Numbered from the stretch's first letter, positions 1 through 12,129 are shown. The stretch: DNA of 64,000 nt from Spinellus fusiger (GCA_025094145.1 JALLLS010000045.1:62001-126000); one strand, 5' to 3'. Made by a program: numbers and translations. Notes: generated from the letters alone by a model not told the origin.

Positions 1-1328
1 TCCTTCTATTGTTTTGCTTTGTTAATAATGGCACATTACCTTGCTCAGTTATGCTCATCTTGACAAATACTTGGGTGCTAAGTTGTATGTGCAGTGTGAG
101 AAATAAAAAAAGGATGGGATTATCAAAACAAATAATTTTTCTTTATTCTGGTGATGTATACACTAATCTCCACTCATAAAATTCTTAAGTCAAATTCATG
201 TCAAATTTACAAGTCAAACAATTCACTCTATTTGTCTTGGACCTAAAGGACAGTATTAGAAATAATACTTTGTAATCATTAAGCACCACTGTTAATACCA
301 GTTACAATAACATAGTTACTGAAGTGATTATGAATACTGAGTCAATAAATGACTATACAGTTCTTAATGTAAGTGAATTTGGTTCTATTTTATGGACAAA
401 GATTACTAGAGTTAATTCAGTGTGTTCTATAATAAATACTCTTTAAGCAGTGTTATACTGCAAATACTATGGGCTTAAGGATAACACATTATGTTAAACA
501 ATAAATGCAGTGACTGAGCTGTAATTTTGGGGTAATTCTTGTTCTATTTCTTATCTTTACAGCCAATTCTATACTTTTTAATTGCAAAGTCAGTAGCTAT
601 TGCTAAAACAGGCAGGCAGAGTTTGAAATATCTCATTTAGACAGCGAAAAGACATTTTTAAACACATCATCCAATCATATAAATATTGCAATTTTATTCT
701 CAGTTTATTTCCTTATATATCCCAAAAATCTCCTGGTGTGTACTTCCAAAAATTAATGTTGCATTTCATAAATATTTATAATACAATATATATGCAGATG
801 TGACAAGTGAATGCAACATTACTTTTCAGAAATGGTATAATGTGTTATCCTTAAGCCCATAGTATTTGCAGTATAACACTGCTTAAAGAGTATTTATTAT
901 AGAACACACTGAATTAACTCTAGTAATCTTTGTCCATAAAATAGAACCAAATTCACTTACATTAAGAACTGTATAGTCATTTATTGACTCAGTATTCATA
1001 ATCACTTCAGTAACTATGTTATTGTAACTGGTATTAACAGTGGTGCTTAATGATTACAAAGTATTATTTCTAATACTGTCCTTTAGGTCCAAGACAAATA
1101 GAGTGAATTGTTTGACTTGTAAATTTGACATGAATTTGACTTAAGAATTTTATGAGTGGAGATTAGTGTATACATCACCAGAATAAAGAAAAATTATTTG
1201 TTTTGATAATCCCATCCTTTTTTTATTTCTCACACTGCACATACAACTTAGCACCCAAGTATTTGTCAAGATGAGCATAACTGAGCAAGGTAATGTGCCA
1301 TTATTAACAAAGCAAAACAATAGAAGGA
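1..1328. repeat. Long perfect inverted repeat (arms 1-492 and 837-1328)
   Basis: Direct reading shows arms of at least 492 bp with no mismatch at the blocks compared (for example 191-200 with 1129-1138, 241-300 with 1029-1088, 479-492 with 837-850), separated by a 344-bp loop. Symmetry breaks at 493/836. The homologous inverted repeat in the 35-37 kb element has diverged from this one, while each is perfect internally. Confidence 0.85.
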
Positions 1329-1920
1329 GGTGATAGACACTACCAAAGGCTATTCTAGTGATAGAAAGGTAAGCAGTGTCTTCATCTGGGCTTGAGCTCA
1401 TTGTAATCCACAACACACTCATTGTATTATTATTAGGCAAGTTAAGACTCCATTCAAGTCAGTCCCAGGTGGTCTTCTACAAGGTCAATAATGTCTAGGG
1501 TATACTCCTGAGCATAGTTATCTATCTCCCAAGAATAAAGCACAAAGCTTTTAGGGTGTGGATTCTATTGCTATGAGGGAATTCACTTAGGCAGTAGCTA
1601 TTGTTGTGAAGACATTTTCCATATTTGGATGGATCACTTCTTTTGGAATGAGCACTCATTTATTACCAAACTAAGGAGACTCTATTGAATATCAAGGGAT
1701 GTTGATAGTTCATAGCATTTTGATAGTTAGCCCCTGAATCTATACAATTAGAAAAGTATAAAAGACATAGTAATTCCATTTAATAAACAACAGAGTTTAA
1801 CTACACATTCTACTGTTTCATATACCTTTGGCCTAAAAACCCAAAGACAACACTATAGTCATAATATAGTATTAGCTACATTATTATGATAAACAATTTT
1901 ATTCATAAACAATATATTTT

Positions 1921-2418
1921 ACTGATGTATAATTGGGCAAGGGGTTTGTTCTTTAAGACTCACAGGACCTTGGGGAAGGCTGGCTGCTCTTGTATCTGTG
2001 GGAGTTGGCTAGCTTTAGGGCGGTGAGTCGGGGAGAACTTGGCTTAGAGGGTTGAGTGGACTATGGGAGTTGTAGTCTGGAAGAGGCACTCTGGTACGGG
2101 GTCTATAGGGGCACGAGAGAACAGGTAATGGTGACCTTCTCTAATAACGGACCAACAAAACGGACAAACAAGGGAACAAACAGGAACAGAGCAAGAACCA
2201 ACAACTTAACTTATCCTTGGGCCTAAACTACCCTACTTATGGATTCCAGGTATTTGTATTGACTTCTTCTTTTATTAAAATATGCAATTGGCTATTATAT
2301 ATACTATTTTCTGAAACATTCCATTACTGTAAATATTTTTAGCAACTTTATCATATCCCACTTCTTCCACAGCCGTCCATGTGAATAGGTGACGTCTATC
2401 CACCTATTCTACACTGAT
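1921..2418. mobile_element. Possible nested insertion inside the fold-back element
   Basis: Compared with the related element ends at 39.9 kb, 47.2 kb and 35.4 kb, the sequence from about 1927 to 2418 is extra. It is flanked by ACTGAT at 1921-1926 and at 2413-2418, which looks like a 6-bp target-site duplication. The insert is noticeably more GC-rich in its first 250 bases than its host. It has no long ORF. A SINE, solo LTR or MITE are all possible; I do not recognise the family. Confidence 0.4.
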
Positions 2419-2833
2419 AATACAATTTGATATTGAGGTATCCACAAAAAATATTATTTTTGATATCCACAACCTTTCGTTTTAAATGTAGTTCCATAAA
2501 AAGCAAGAAATTTTCAGTTCTAAAGGGCGAAGATATCATCGCTTAAAGGCCAGAAAAATCTCCTGGTGTGTAGGTCTTATTTAATCCACTAAGGATTTAT
2601 AGATGAAGGTAGCTCATTAAGTGTCCGATAGTAAATTGAGCTTAGAAGGTTGATTTGTAGTTACGACCGATCAGTGAGATTATACAGAGATGTACTATGG
2701 TACTTGTGTGCACTCAAGCTTTCATAGAGTATTCTGAATGTCACAGCATACTACTCATGTTGACCAATTCATGAAGAATCTTTGGATTGAAGTCGGAACA
2801 TGACAATCACCATGGAGGATAAGGCCATTAAGA

Positions 2834-3508
2834 ATGTCAACAGAGGATCAGGAAGCAGTAGATGTGGCAGTACAGAAGTTCCTAACAGCAGGCATTGTCC
2901 AAATATCACTCACTCAGGACAAAAGCTATTTGTCCAATCTATTTACAGTACAAGAGGCGACAAAGCGGAGACCAATATTATATTGCACTCACCTGAATCA
3001 CTTTATGCAAATACAGGATTTCAAGATGGAAGGTGTCCCAGCATTGAGGCAGATCATAGAGAAGGACGATTACATATGCAAATTGGACCTCAAGGACGTA
3101 TATGTGGTAGTAACAATACACAAAGACTCACAGAGATTTCTTACCTTCAAGAACAGAGGAACAGTATATAGTTACACCTCCCTAGCTTTTGGATTGAGTG
3201 TAGCACTCAAGATTTTCTCGAAATTAATGATATGCAGTAGAGCCTTTGAGAGCAAAGGGAATACGTCTAGTATATTACCTCAACAACATCTGCATTCTAG
3301 AGAAGTTGGAAGAGAAGATGAAGTCAGTGGTAGCCAAAGTTGTAAACCATTTGGAAACACTGGGCTTCATGATCAACAAGGAAAAGAGCAAGATGATTCC
3401 ATACAGATGCCAGGAATATCTAGGTTTCTCATTCAATACAAAGACAATGAAAATTACACTTCCTCAGACCAAAGTCACAAAACTGTTACAAAAATTATGC
3501 TAAGCCAA
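2834..3508 (+). pseudogene. DIRS-like reverse transcriptase domain (broken, catalytic pair altered)
   Basis: The frame beginning at 2834 reads through the palm motifs KLDLKDVYVVVTIHKDSQRF and YTSLAFGLSVA, typical of DIRS/Ty3-like RT. The frame then changes near 3240. It continues at 3246-3503 with YYLNNICIL, where the catalytic YLDD-type box would be expected, followed by the QEYLGFSFNTKTMKI segment usual just before RNase H. Both aspartates of the box read as asparagine (AAC AAC), each one G-to-A change from GAC. The RT is therefore expected to be inactive. Confidence 0.75.
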
Positions 3509-3875
3509 GGCTCCTACACAGAGATCATGTTGGTGGATAGCAGGTCTTATAGGGAAGATGACCTCAGTAATAATAGCCATTGGGGAAGCACTTCTTCACA
3601 TATGATATCTACAGAGAGATATGTCCAGGAGCTTACACCAGAACCAGAACCAATAGGACAGGGACTGCCACCTAACAGAAGACTCACGCTTGGAGATCCA
3701 GTGGTGGAAGGAATGGCTAGTGAAGAAGAATGGTTTACCTATACAACAGCTACAGTTTCCAACACCATCAGCCACAATATATGTGGACACATCAGAAACA
3801 GGATAGGGAGTTTACTCGCATCTAGTCAAGACAGCGGGTTCCTGGAGCAATAAGGAACAAGAGACCTCAATCAAT

Positions 3876-4547
3876 GTGAGGGAACTCACAATATACTTTG
3901 CCATCTTGATGCATGCCAAACAGCTACAATCCACAGCATTCAGGATATTCACAGACAACATCACAGCTCTAAAGTATGTGAAAAAAGCAGGTGGAACATC
4001 ATCACCACTGCTTCAGGACCTAGCAGTCAAGATACAAGATCTGTGCAATACTTACCAGTTGACAATCCACTACCAACATGTGCCGGGCATACAGAACATC
4101 AATGCAGATGCCCTAAGCAGATCGAAGAGACCGATGTACGAAAGTCCTATTCCTCCAGAATTCTTCAAGAAGATACAACAGAAATGGAGACAGATGAACC
4201 TGAAGGTGGATACTTTCGCAGCACAGCACAACCACCAACTGCCTACTTATTGGAGTTTCCGGGAGAATCCCTTTGCCCAACAGGTGGATGCGTTCCAACA
4301 GTCATTGAAACGACAGGATCTATATATGTTCCCACCATGGAAGTTGATTCCCCAAGTACTCAAGAAGATGCAGAAGGACAAGACATCAGAGGCAGTTCTA
4401 GTGACGCCAAATTGGCCCAGCCAATATTGGTACCCAATGGTACTTCGCATGAAGCACATCTCAAAGCCACTCATATGGGACATGAACAACAGATGGAGCT
4501 TGATCGCATGGCGATTATCAACAAGAAAAGGCAGGCCAATGGCCTAA
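3876..4547 (+). pseudogene. DIRS-like RNase H and linker domain
   Basis: This open frame shows an RNase H-like core (RIFTDNITALKYV, then HVPGIQNINADALSR) followed by the conserved DIRS segment VDTFAAQHNHQLPTYWSF, LYMFPPWKLIPQVL and AVLVTPNWPSQYWYP. The frame ends at 4547 and the recombinase continues in another frame from about 4500. The element therefore either relied on overlapping frames, as DIRS elements often do, or carries a frameshift. Confidence 0.75.
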
Positions 4548-5590
4548 ACAGTACATTGATACAACATCTGGCAAAGTCTCGACGTACAAGTACAGGCAAA
4601 GCCTATGATAATTCATGGAAGAAGTTTGCAGAATAGTGTTTGATAAGGAGGATAGATCCTAAAATCTATAATGTTCAGAATGTCCTAGAGTTCCTATTAT
4701 CTCATTTTCGACTACAATACTCAACCCTGAATGGATACAGATCAGCAATTGCTTCGGTGTACAATGTTTTGCATCCAAATGAATTACCACTGGCAGACAA
4801 TCAAGACATTGCAGATTTCTTCAAAGCAAAGAAACGCTCAGAAGTAAACATCCCTACAGTATCCCAATTGGAGACATGGGATCTGGATATCTTGACAAAA
4901 TACATTAAACAACATCTGTCACCAAATGGTGAGTTATCTACCTACAACCTGCAACAGAAGGTGATCCTATTATTGTGCATCCACACCATGTGGAGACCAA
5001 GAAGCGATATAGGGGGCTTACAGTACAGAGATACACACCTGATTATGGAAGGCGAGTCCAGTGTAGTGATGGGAGTAGTTATCCATGCACGAGAGCAAAA
5101 AGAAGCACAGCAAAAGACCTCGAAGCTAGGACTTCTAAGAGAAAAAGAAAGTTGGGAGCTGTGTGCAGTCAGAGCACTAGCCATTTTCATGGAACGAACC
5201 AAGGACATGCGAAACACATTGCCAGAAGACCATACCCTATTTCTCAAGAACCTTGACCATGCAACATTCAAGATAGGAAACATCAGTGCAACAACAGTGG
5301 CCTACTGGGTCAAAATCCATATGAGAAAAGCAGGGATTCCAGGAGTATTCAGTGCACATTCTATAAGATCAGCATCGAGCACAAAGGCAATAATGAGAGG
5401 CAATTGAATCAATAGTGTCAAGAAATATGCCAATTGGAGTATAAACTCCAACACATTTGAACGCTATTACTATAAACCAACATTACAACAGCATGCCAGC
5501 ACAGAAATACAAAACTCCATTTTTTCTGTAACGGAAAATAATACCACTTCGGATTCCGAAGCGGAGGCAACAATGATTGTATATTGTACC
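4508..5590 (+). pseudogene. DIRS-like tyrosine recombinase, interrupted
   Basis: Sequence in two joined stretches resembles phage-integrase/YR proteins: an N-terminal SAM-like part (SRRTSTGKAYDNSWKKFAE, stop at 4634-4636, then LRLQYSTLNGYRSAIASVY in the next frame) and a catalytic part with MWRPRSDIGGLQ (first Arg box), AHSIRSASSTKA (His-x-x-Arg box) and NTFERYYYKP (nucleophile Tyr). A TGA at 5405-5407 separates the His box from the Tyr box in the same frame, so the protein would lose its nucleophile. At least two nonsense or frame breaks are present. Confidence 0.75.
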
Positions 5591-5850
5591 TAATACAATC
5601 AAGAAGTTGCCGAAGCGAAGGAAGAAGTGGTATCGGCCCACCCTTGGTATAGACGTCTTTTTGGATAAAGAATTGAAATATCCCACCCAAGATACCAATA
5701 AGAAAAAATGAAGGTAGAATAAGAAAAACTTGGCTTGAAAGATCTAGAGTAGAAGAGAATATATTTTTTGAATTTTTATATGAAAATAAAGCGCGGCTCA
5801 GAGAGCTTATACCACTTCTTCTTCCTTCGCTTCGGCAACTTCTTGATTTC

Positions 5851-8800
5851 CTCAAAGTAACAAAATTTACCGTTCTCATTGTATTACTACCATTACTTGA
5901 TATGTTACTGTTTATTTTTCTTTTATCTTAGACTTCTTCCTTCTGGATTTATTTTTGGCTTTATGTGTGCTTAGAATATAGAGAAGAAAGATTGACTGAT
6001 TTATGAAAACAACAGCACATAGTTGCTTTTTTGCTATTGTAAAAGACGTTTATACTTAGTAGATAGATAACGAACTGTAGATAATTAGGTGCCTTAATAA
6101 ATTTCAAAGTATCTAAGAAGTCAAATCAAGACATTTTTTGTTATATTTTGAAAAGATACTTTTCAATAAAGTACACTTCTACGCATAGCATATACATACA
6201 AATCATTACAGGAGCTTAATATACTTGTTCTTTAATCAGGCAATCCTATTTATTTATTTCCTATACGGAACTATTAGTTTTGAATGCTTTTATTCTTATT
6301 TATTACTGCAAATATTTAAAGGCATATAGTATGTTTACAAACAAACAAAAATTAAAACTATTCGGGTGTCCCGATAAAAAGTATCTCAACTGTAAACTCG
6401 ATCGAAGGCTCTATAACATAGACTATGTGACATGTATTTTACATGCATGAAAGAATATGCAGAGTGTTTCGATTTCCATCTTGAACAATGAAAGTTTTTG
6501 TAGAAAGTACTATAGAAAACACATCTCTATTTGAAGATTATTAAAGGTATAACCATCTACAAACAATTCATACTTTGTTTAGAAACCAGTATTCTTCTGT
6601 CTCAATTTGCTTTTGCCCCTTATCAAATCAAATCCTTATTAGTATAAAAAATACAATTCATCTCTTTTTAGAGTAAAATAATGTATTCTCTTGATAGATA
6701 TTTGATAGTAAAGCTATAAAAGTGGAAAGTCCACAGACAAAATATAATGTTATACACTATAGAATGGAGATACCAATATAATAATTATGCTGGTTACATT
6801 TAGTAAATTACTCTAGAAAACTATACTCTGGATCAGAGAGAAAGAAGGGGATAACCATGAACCCACTCACTAAGTATTATATTAGATGAAAGTTATTGTT
6901 GTACGTTTATAGCACTGGCTTAAGTAAAACGATCAAGCTGTCTAAAGTACATTACCTTTATTTTCATAGGTATGTTTATTCTTTTATTCTTTTAATGTTT
7001 TTATTCTTTTTATTATCATTATTGTACAATTCATGAGATACTATGCTTTTCTCTAACCTTTTCCGTTGAATAAATATATTTATCTCAATAAAATATATAC
7101 TTTTATAGCTGAGGATAGATAAGATAGGAGATTACAAGGGAACAGTAACTCATTGTTATGGTATCAAGTCACTTTTCAGGACAAAGGCTGATCAATTAAT
7201 AACTATTTCTACTTTATGGAACAACTCATGATATTTCTTCTGGAATGTTGATTCTGTAATACAGAACAACAAATGCATCTATAAATGGATCAATGGGTAT
7301 TTCCTATTATTTCTGGGATTATCTCCGACGTTCTGTCTTGTTTTTAGAGTTATCATTGTTTATTGCTTTAGTGGCTGGTTAGAGCCAAAAGAAATAAAGC
7401 CCATTCAATGGAAAGCCCTTTAAAATGTTATTCATTGTTTAATGTTTGTAAGAATAATATTCATATAGATCTAGGATTAAGGCTATGATACGAAATGAGC
7501 AACTTTATGGTGGATCCTCCATGACGTGATACATTTAACTCGAATCAAACTTGATTTTAAATAGTCATGCCTCAATCACCTTGGATCGGGTGTGATATCA
7601 CATTAAGTTATATTCATATATCATTAACATGAATGAAAATGACAGTGTATACCAGTGGGTAACAAGTGGATGTTGTATCCGTCGCAGTTTACTCTTATTT
7701 ACAAGTACTTGGTGAAATAGGTCCAGTCAATAGATCCTCAGTAAAACATAGTGGGTTGGACGAAAATCAAGGAATCCAGAGAATAGAAAAGATGATTATA
7801 TAGACTATATTTTCTTTTCATTGTTTGAAATAGTATAGCAGCTATCTATCTCTATGCATCCAAGTGTACATGATTTTAAAATAAGCTTACTGAAGATAGT
7901 TAAGGCTGGTGATTGAATTCTATTATGACTAAAAAGATGTACAAACACACACTTAGTAATTTTGACTTTTTGTGCATAAACACAATAATACTTTCTATCC
8001 TAACACACTGACTCTGCTGAGAAGAAAGTAATTAGCCTTTTTGCTTTAGATAAATGCATGCCACATGGCCTCCCTTTCTCTTTCTTGATGATCTACTCTA
8101 ATTCATAGCATGAAAAACCCCTGTTCAATAAGGTTCCCAAGTGCAGTGTGATGCAAAGTAGTATTAGTATATGTATTTCTTCTCTCTCATTCTCTTTATT
8201 TATATATCTATTTAAATTTATCCAATTTTGTATATAGATAAGTAATCAGATATAGTTATTAGTTTAGATAGATTGTGTTAGCAAATACTGATAAAGGCAA
8301 CCTTCTACAGTTTGCCACATGTTTTGTTCTAACCCGTTAAAATATGAATACGGATCAAGAATTCCTTTATGTTCTGCATAGCAGTGAATGTACATTATTC
8401 AGAACCCAAACCACCTAACAAACCACTGCGCAGTCGATCCTAAATAGCTATGCTAAATAGTAAACGAGATCCTTAAATATCATAGTATTTGTCACTAATA
8501 AAATCTAGATTGTGTAATCTACTTGGGGGTTGAACTTTATTGTAGTGATAATAGTGGAAATAGTAGCAGTAATAATGAGCTGCTGTGGTGCCCGAGTAAT
8601 ATCTTCATATGTTTATCAGAATAATGAATTGTGTGGCAGATATAAGAGTATCAACACAGTAACTATATGAGTTATAATAGTCATTGGAGGGTTTATTGTC
8701 CAAGACGGTTTACTTTCTTTTACTCTTTGAATAGATCCAAACCATGCCATGGCTATGTTACAGCATGCTTCTTCTGAAGAGACCTTTTCATAGTGGAATA

Positions 8801-9223
8801 GTAATTGATTTGTTTGAATAAGAAATAAATTCTTCTAATAATTCTTTTTCTATTCTTTTTCTTTTATTGCCCCAGAATAGTAGTAAGTCTTATACCAAGA
8901 AAGGCAATCATTCTATCGGTCTCGATTCTTACTAAAAGAAAACCCAGGTAGGAAAATTTAACGACCACATTTTTAAACTCATATTATCCATTTCCTTGCC
9001 CCGTCTTTCACCCTCTGCTTATTCCGCCTACATCTTCTTACATCTTCACCTGTGGTTAGCATCTTGCTGTAAATAGCCAAAATGCAGCAAAAACCCCTTC
9101 CTCCTTTTCTATTCAATGTCTCATGTTAAATATATAAAATTATCTTGTCTATATAAATATCTATTCTTTGTTCGATAATTACGCTATTCTTTCACTCTAT
9201 TTTCTATTCTTTCATTTATCGGC
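5851..9223. other. AT-rich gene-free stretch with presumed chitin deacetylase promoter
   Basis: I found no ORF with recognisable protein character on either strand from the DIRS 3' end to the chitin deacetylase start. The last 100 bases are T/CT-rich with TATA-like stretches (TATATAAAAT near 9131 and ATATAAAT near 9151), suitably placed for the downstream gene. The rest may hold decayed mobile DNA that I cannot identify. Confidence 0.5.
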
Positions 9224-10880
9224 ATGGTTAAAAAATACCAAACATTCTTAATGGTAGCTGCCTCTGCTCTCATGGGTATCCATGCTGCAATTACAAACTA
9301 CACTGGAAATGCAGATCCCACTAAATTAACACTACCAAAGATCCCTCAAACTACTTCATATGATGTGGGTACTCAATGCCAGTATTATCAATCACAGTTT
9401 GTTGTAAACAAGAATGAATGGCCAAATATTTGGGATATTGCAACAAGCAATAATATGAATACCAGCCAGGAATTCCAGACATTGTACAATTCAATTGACT
9501 GGACAAAAGTTCCACAAGTGCCTATTAGAACTATTGGGCCCACGGGTGGACTTAATCTCCAGGGTTATGACACAAACAATGATCCTTATTGCTGGTGGTC
9601 TGCCACGCAGTGTTGTACACCAAAATCACCTGGAATCAATCCTGATGTTCGTAATTGCCCCGAGCCATCCACATGGGGTCTTGTAAGTCTCTCTCCCTAT
9701 TGTAAATCCCAGGATTCAATATAGTTTATTATTTATTACCATTATTACCATTATTATCACTATTATCACTACTGTTATTATTGTTATTATTGTTATTATT
9801 GTTATTATTGTTATTATTGTTATTATTGTTATTATTGTTATTATTGTTATTATTGTTATTATTGTTATTATTGTTATTATTGTTATTATATTGGATTGAT
9901 TTGGATTGATCTCTAACGTACTCTTGTGTTCATGAATAGACATTTGATGATGGCCCCAACTGCTCCCATAACGCATTCTATGACTACCTTTTAGAAAACA
10001 AACAGAGAGCCTCCATGTTCTACGTAGGATCCAATGTCATGAACTGGCCTTATGGTGCCCTTCGTGGTATAAAAGACGGCCACCATGTTGCTAGTCATAC
10101 TTGGTCCCATAAGATGATGACTACCCTCTCTAACCAAGAGATCCTTGCTGAACTGTACTACACATCAAAGGCCATTAAGTTTGTTACTGGTGTGACACCC
10201 CTATACTGGAGACCTGTAAGTTGATTTGCTGTCCATCTTACTGTTCTCTCCTTTCCCCCTCTCCTGCTCCCGCTCCCTCCCCCTACTCTCTCGCTCTCTC
10301 GCTCGCTCTCTCGCTCGCTCTCTCGCTCGCTCTCCTGCAGCCCCACTTACACTCCCCATACCCTTGTCTATAGGCTTTAGGTGATTTGGATGATCGTGTA
10401 CGATGGATTGCCACCCAGCTCAATATGACAGCCATGTTATGGAACCTCGATACGAATGATTGGGCTGCTGGTTCTATCCCAGGAATAACAGCAGACACTG
10501 TGAATCAGAAATACGAGAGCTATATTGAAATGGGAAGAAACGGAACCTTTGCCTCCAGTGGCAATATTGTCTTGACCCATGAAATCAACAATATGACAAT
10601 GGATTTCTTCGTCAAACACTACCCAGAAATCAAAAAAGCATACAGACACGTTACGGATGCTGCTACTTGTATGAACATCACCCACCCCTACATTGAAAAC
10701 ACGATTACCTTTCCTACCTTTGAGCAAAGTGTCAAACACAATGCAACAACTGCCACAGGATCAGGTGTGGTGCCTGGTGCTTCTGGTACCACCTCCTCCA
10801 ATGCCGGTGTCTCTGTTCGCTCCTTATCTAATGGACCTCTTTTCATTGCTGCATTATTTGGTCTTTTAGCACTTGTTTAA
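9224..10880 (+). CDS. Chitin deacetylase (CE4), secreted and probably GPI-anchored
   Basis: Removes N-acetyl groups from chitin to make chitosan at the cell wall. Exons 9224-9682, 9940-10215 and 10374-10880 give 413 aa with all junctions in phase. Residues 1-22 form a signal peptide. CE4/NodB motifs are visible: TFDDGP (154-159, metal-binding and base Asp), SHTWSH (metal His206 and His210), YWRPALGD (motif 3), WNLDTNDW (motif 4) and VLTHEI (motif 5). The C-terminus is Ser/Thr-rich and ends in a hydrophobic tail (GPLFIAALFGLLALV), as expected for a GPI signal. Motif 3 is unusual: RPxxGD carries Ala-Leu where Pro-Tyr is common. Introns 1 and 2 carry simple repeats. Chitosan-rich walls are a Mucoromycota hallmark. 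Function is well supported; exact substrate preference is inferred. Confidence 0.92.
9723..9893 (+). repeat. TTATTATTG-type microsatellite inside chitin deacetylase intron 1
   Basis: About 170 bases of ATTATTG/TTATTATTG repeats fill most of intron 1 (9683-9939). The long open frame that this gives on the minus strand (Ile/Thr repeats) is an artefact. Confidence 0.9.
10250..10335 (+). repeat. CT-rich simple repeat in chitin deacetylase intron 2
   Basis: A CTCTCGCTCG-type low-complexity tract lies within intron 2 (10216-10373). The Ser-Glu-Arg repeat frames on the other strand are by-products. Confidence 0.85.
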
Positions 10881-12120
10881 TTCATCTTTTTCATCTTTTT
10901 CATCTCTTTTATTTATTTATATTTTTATATATTTTTTTTCTATATTCATTTTTTATCATTTTCATTCTGTCAAAAGAAAAAAAATACGTATTTTGATACG
11001 AAAAAAAAAGAAGTATCAGTAGATTCTACATTCATCACTACTGTTTTCTTGTCGAGTATTTGTGCTATTCCCTGCGCTTGTTTTTATTCTTTATTCTTTT
11101 TTTTTATTCGTATTTTCTTTGTTTCAAGTTGGCTCAATAATAATACTTTAATACTCTTTTGTTCATTTGTGTGCATCTCTCCTTGTTCTAGGAGATATAA
11201 AAAAAGAAGAAGAAAAAGTAGAACGGGGATCCTGGGGAATAGCATAGTTACAGGGATCCAAAGAATTCTTAATAGCCTATAGGATTAGGTTAAAATGGCA
11301 AAATGCACTTATTTAAAAGGTACATCCAGACCATGAGAAGAAGGAGATCTATTGACAGAAAATGATTGTTGTACTAAATGGTGGTGTATTGAATAAAAAT
11401 AAATAGAAAAAAGGAGAGCATGATTGTATTTCCAAGAGGTGAATCCTGGTTCTAATCTATGGAGTAAAGGGATGATCAAGTAATATCTACAAGGAGGGAT
11501 AGATAAGAATAGTTGTTATATTTCTCATGCTATTCTCCTTGCTAGGTGACTATAGTTGTTGTTTTTATTCAAGGAGAATAAATGCATAAAGAAATAGATA
11601 TAATTATGGATAAGTGGATCTACCAAAGTGACGAGTCTAGAAAGGCTTTATATATAGATATAGATATAGATATATATTTTATATAATTACTGAAAAATCA
11701 CTTTTTAAGAAGGGTGAATCTGGCCATTTGATTAGTTGATGGATAATGCACAGTCGCCCTCATTGAATTTATTATTTAATATTTGTTGGGAAGCTTGGTG
11801 ATAAAAGAGAAAAGAGAGACTTATTTCTATTGTATGAAGCTCTGTTCTTTCTCAATAGTGTTAGGCCAACACAGTATTTCAGATGGATATTCAGAATATT
11901 ACATTTGTGGAGAATAGGACAAGACAAAATATGGAAGATTGTGGGGCATTTATTGCCTGTTGAGGGCTGGATTAGAGTTGGCTGTGATTGTGATAGAAAA
12001 GCCTATAGTTTAAAGTAGTGTTAGAAACATCAAAGAGTGTGGATCACTATTGCATTTAGAGAGTCATGGAAACCCCTAAAAAGTGAATGAGATGAATTCA
12101 AGACACCTGGAAAGATGTTA
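10881..12120. other. Intergenic, no gene recognised
   Basis: The first 130 bases are the T-rich 3' flank of the chitin deacetylase gene. Small frames such as 11049-11282 and 11830-12018 have no recognisable protein features. A short GATATA repeat lies near 11650. Confidence 0.5.
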
Positions 12121-12129
12121 TTAGAAAGG

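Larger units (their letters stand above)
1..2572. mobile_element. Fold-back DNA transposon, right part (left end outside window)
   Basis: Bases 1-492 are matched in inverted orientation by 837-1328 (position i pairs with 1329-i). Every block I checked is identical, and the palindrome continues left beyond the window. The right arm runs on to an element terminus at about 2531-2572 (GATATCATCGCTTAAAGGCC followed by a GGTGTGTA end). The same terminus recurs at 35228 (inverted), 40070 and 47280. No transposase is present, so this looks like a non-autonomous relative of the 35.2-40.1 kb element. The loop 493-836 contains a second, internal terminus-like sequence ending at about 742. An apparent insertion of about 490 bp sits at 1927-2418. 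Confidence 0.75.
2770..5850 (+). mobile_element. DIRS-like YR retrotransposon, decayed
   Basis: The order is reverse transcriptase, RNase H plus the DIRS-type linker domain, then a tyrosine recombinase, all on the + strand and in several frames. This is the DIRS arrangement. Downstream, 5597-5633 and 5809-5848 form an inverted repeat of about 37-40 bp (one 3-base indel), centred on AGTTGCCGAAGCGAAGG. That fits DIRS-type terminal repeats and suggests the 3' boundary near 5850. The 5' boundary is unclear; the N-terminus and gag are missing or unrecognised, so the copy may be 5' truncated. Frameshifts and stops show it is not intact. Confidence 0.8.

Noticed and set aside
1150..1440. 96-codon minus-strand frame in the first element
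   Set aside because: Lies in the non-coding palindromic arm; no motifs.
5418..5879. 153-codon minus-strand frame after the DIRS recombinase
   Set aside because: It overlaps the + strand recombinase end and the terminal inverted repeats, and has no protein features.
9716..9976. Minus-strand frame of Ile/Thr repeats
   Set aside because: It is the TTATTATTG microsatellite in chitin deacetylase intron 1 read backwards.
10158..10498. Minus-strand Ser-Glu-Arg repeat proteins
   Set aside because: Shadow of the CT-rich tract in intron 2 and of the coding exon.
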